A stretch of 64,000 bases of DNA from Pedobacter chinensis (GTDB lineage: Bacteria; Bacteroidota; Bacteroidia; Sphingobacteriales; Sphingobacteriaceae): the NCBI RefSeq assembly GCF_003339865.1, contig NZ_QPKV01000004.1:434001-498000 (forward strand), in the 5' to 3' direction. Below the pieces are notes generated by a model. It was not told the DNA's origin and made no database searches. It was given only the letters and a program-made list of their open reading frames with translations. The first letter of the stretch is position 1. Every line of letters begins with the position of its first letter. Position numbers and translations under genes: made by a program. Positions 63,362 to 64,000 of this stretch are shown here, one piece after another.

Positions 63362-63616
63362 ATGGCAAATCATAAATCTTCATTAAAAAGAATTAGAGCA
63401 AACGCAACAAAACGTTTACGCAACAGATATCAGGCAAAAACCACACGTACTTTCATTAAAAGATTGCGTGCTGCAGAAGATAAAAAATCTGCATCAGATT
63501 TATTGCCTAAAGTAATCTCTATGTTAGATCGTTTAGCTAAAAAGAACATTATTCACAAAAATAAAGCGGCAAACAATAAATCAAAATTAACGAAATTCGT
63601 TAACGGTTTAGCATAA
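63362..63616 (+). CDS. rpsT: 30S ribosomal protein S20
   Basis: An 84-residue, very basic protein that binds 16S rRNA in the small subunit. The start MANHKSSLKRIRANATKRLRN is the classic S20 N-terminus, and the C-terminal helix has IHKNKAANNKSKLTKFVN. Single gene with its own strong promoter and terminator. Confidence 0.97.
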   Translation: MANHKSSLKRIRANATKRLRNRYQAKTTRTFIKRLRAAEDKKSASDLLPKVISMLDRLAKKNIIHKNKAANNKSKLTKFVNGLA

Positions 63617-63641
63617 TCCACTTTTTTTACGATATTAGTGA

Positions 63642-63678
63642 AGGCATCCCAACCAAAAGTTGGGATGCCTTTTTTTTG
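63642..63678 (+). terminator. Terminator of rpsT
   Basis: A perfect 12-bp stem, AGGCATCCCAAC with GTTGGGATGCCT, a 5-nt loop and eight or more T residues. It ends just before the radC start. Confidence 0.95.
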
Positions 63679-63690
63679 TGTAAAAAATTA

Positions 63691-64000
63691 TGGGAGATTA
63701 CGAACAAAAACTGGGCATTAAACTTTGGGCGGAGGAAGACCGGCCAAGAGAGAAATTATTACAACATGGCCGCAGGCACTTAACCGATGCAGAATTAATT
63801 GCTATTTTGATTGGTTCCGGAAACAGAAACGAAACTGCTGTTGATTTAAGCAAAAGAATTTTAGCATTCTATGATAATAACCTCACGAAAATAGGCAAAG
63901 CTTCGATACAAGATCTTTCTAAATTCAAAGGGATTGGAGAGGCCAAGGCAATATCTGTAATTGCGGCGTTAGAGTTAGGTTTGCGTAGAAAGGAAACGCA
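63691..64000 (+). CDS. radC: RadC family protein (partial, C-terminus beyond window)
   Basis: The first 103 codons of a RadC/YeeS-type protein. The N-terminal signature KLWAEEDRPREKLLQHGRR and LTDAELIAILIGSG is followed by a helix-hairpin-helix region (FKGIGEAKAISVIAALELG). The JAB metalloprotease-like domain that should follow is outside the window. RadC is conserved but its role is unsettled. It starts 13 nt after the rpsT terminator. Confidence 0.92.

Overview
The window looks like a chromosome segment of a Bacteroidota species, most likely Sphingobacteriaceae and close to Pedobacter. The evidence is AT-rich DNA, promoters of the Bacteroidota type (TTTG, about 19 nt, TAnnTTTG), few Shine-Dalgarno sequences, LytS/LytTR two-component pairs, an outer-membrane beta-barrel receptor with a carboxypeptidase-regulatory-like N-terminus, the RhaI/RhaEW form of the rhamnose pathway, and the mreB-mreC-mreD-mrdA-rodA order next to purH. 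Genus is an inference; no 16S rRNA gene is present.

Layout. (1) 1-8012, all minus strand: a run of mostly exported hydrolases (alpha/beta hydrolase, YcaC-like isochorismatase-fold protein, YtcJ-like amidohydrolase, HSL-type esterase) with a DoxX membrane protein and an AlgE-like porin, followed by TolC and the first codons of a lipoprotein that is probably the adaptor of an efflux pump. (2) 8360-8650: a tRNA-Phe gene, with a second copy of its 3' end and a terminator exactly 200 nt upstream. (3) 9001-20910: two LytS/LytTR pairs, a S41 protease, small lipoproteins and housekeeping genes, a 57-bp non-coding minisatellite, and an outer-membrane receptor facing the second LytS/LytTR pair across a mirrored 27-bp repeat. 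(4) 21384-34761: an L-rhamnose locus with GH78 and GH106 rhamnosidases, RhaT, an aldolase/lactaldehyde dehydrogenase fusion, isomerase, kinase and a GntR regulator. The GH78 gene has an in-frame TGA that separates its two catalytic regions. (5) 35507-45873: nine tightly packed genes (polyol-type permease, 2-hydroxyacid dehydrogenase, two different FGGY kinases, histidine phosphatase, exported glycerophosphodiesterase, a second MFS permease, FAD oxidoreductase, Tat-exported EEP phosphodiesterase), ending tail-to-tail against a DeoR repressor. I cannot match this set to a described pathway; it is the best candidate for an undescribed system here. (6) 46845-64000: core genes, namely a SWIM/SNF2 helicase, an NAD-binding protein, thymidine kinase, the rod-shape operon, purH, purN, rpsT and the start of radC.

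Intergenic DNA is rich in short palindromic or tandem repeats of several unrelated families (57-bp, about 124-bp and 228-bp tandem units, plus dispersed hairpins). No transposase, phage gene, CRISPR array or SusC/SusD pair is visible. Several start codons were chosen because a promoter -7 element overlaps or follows the longest possible start (purH, the DeoR gene).
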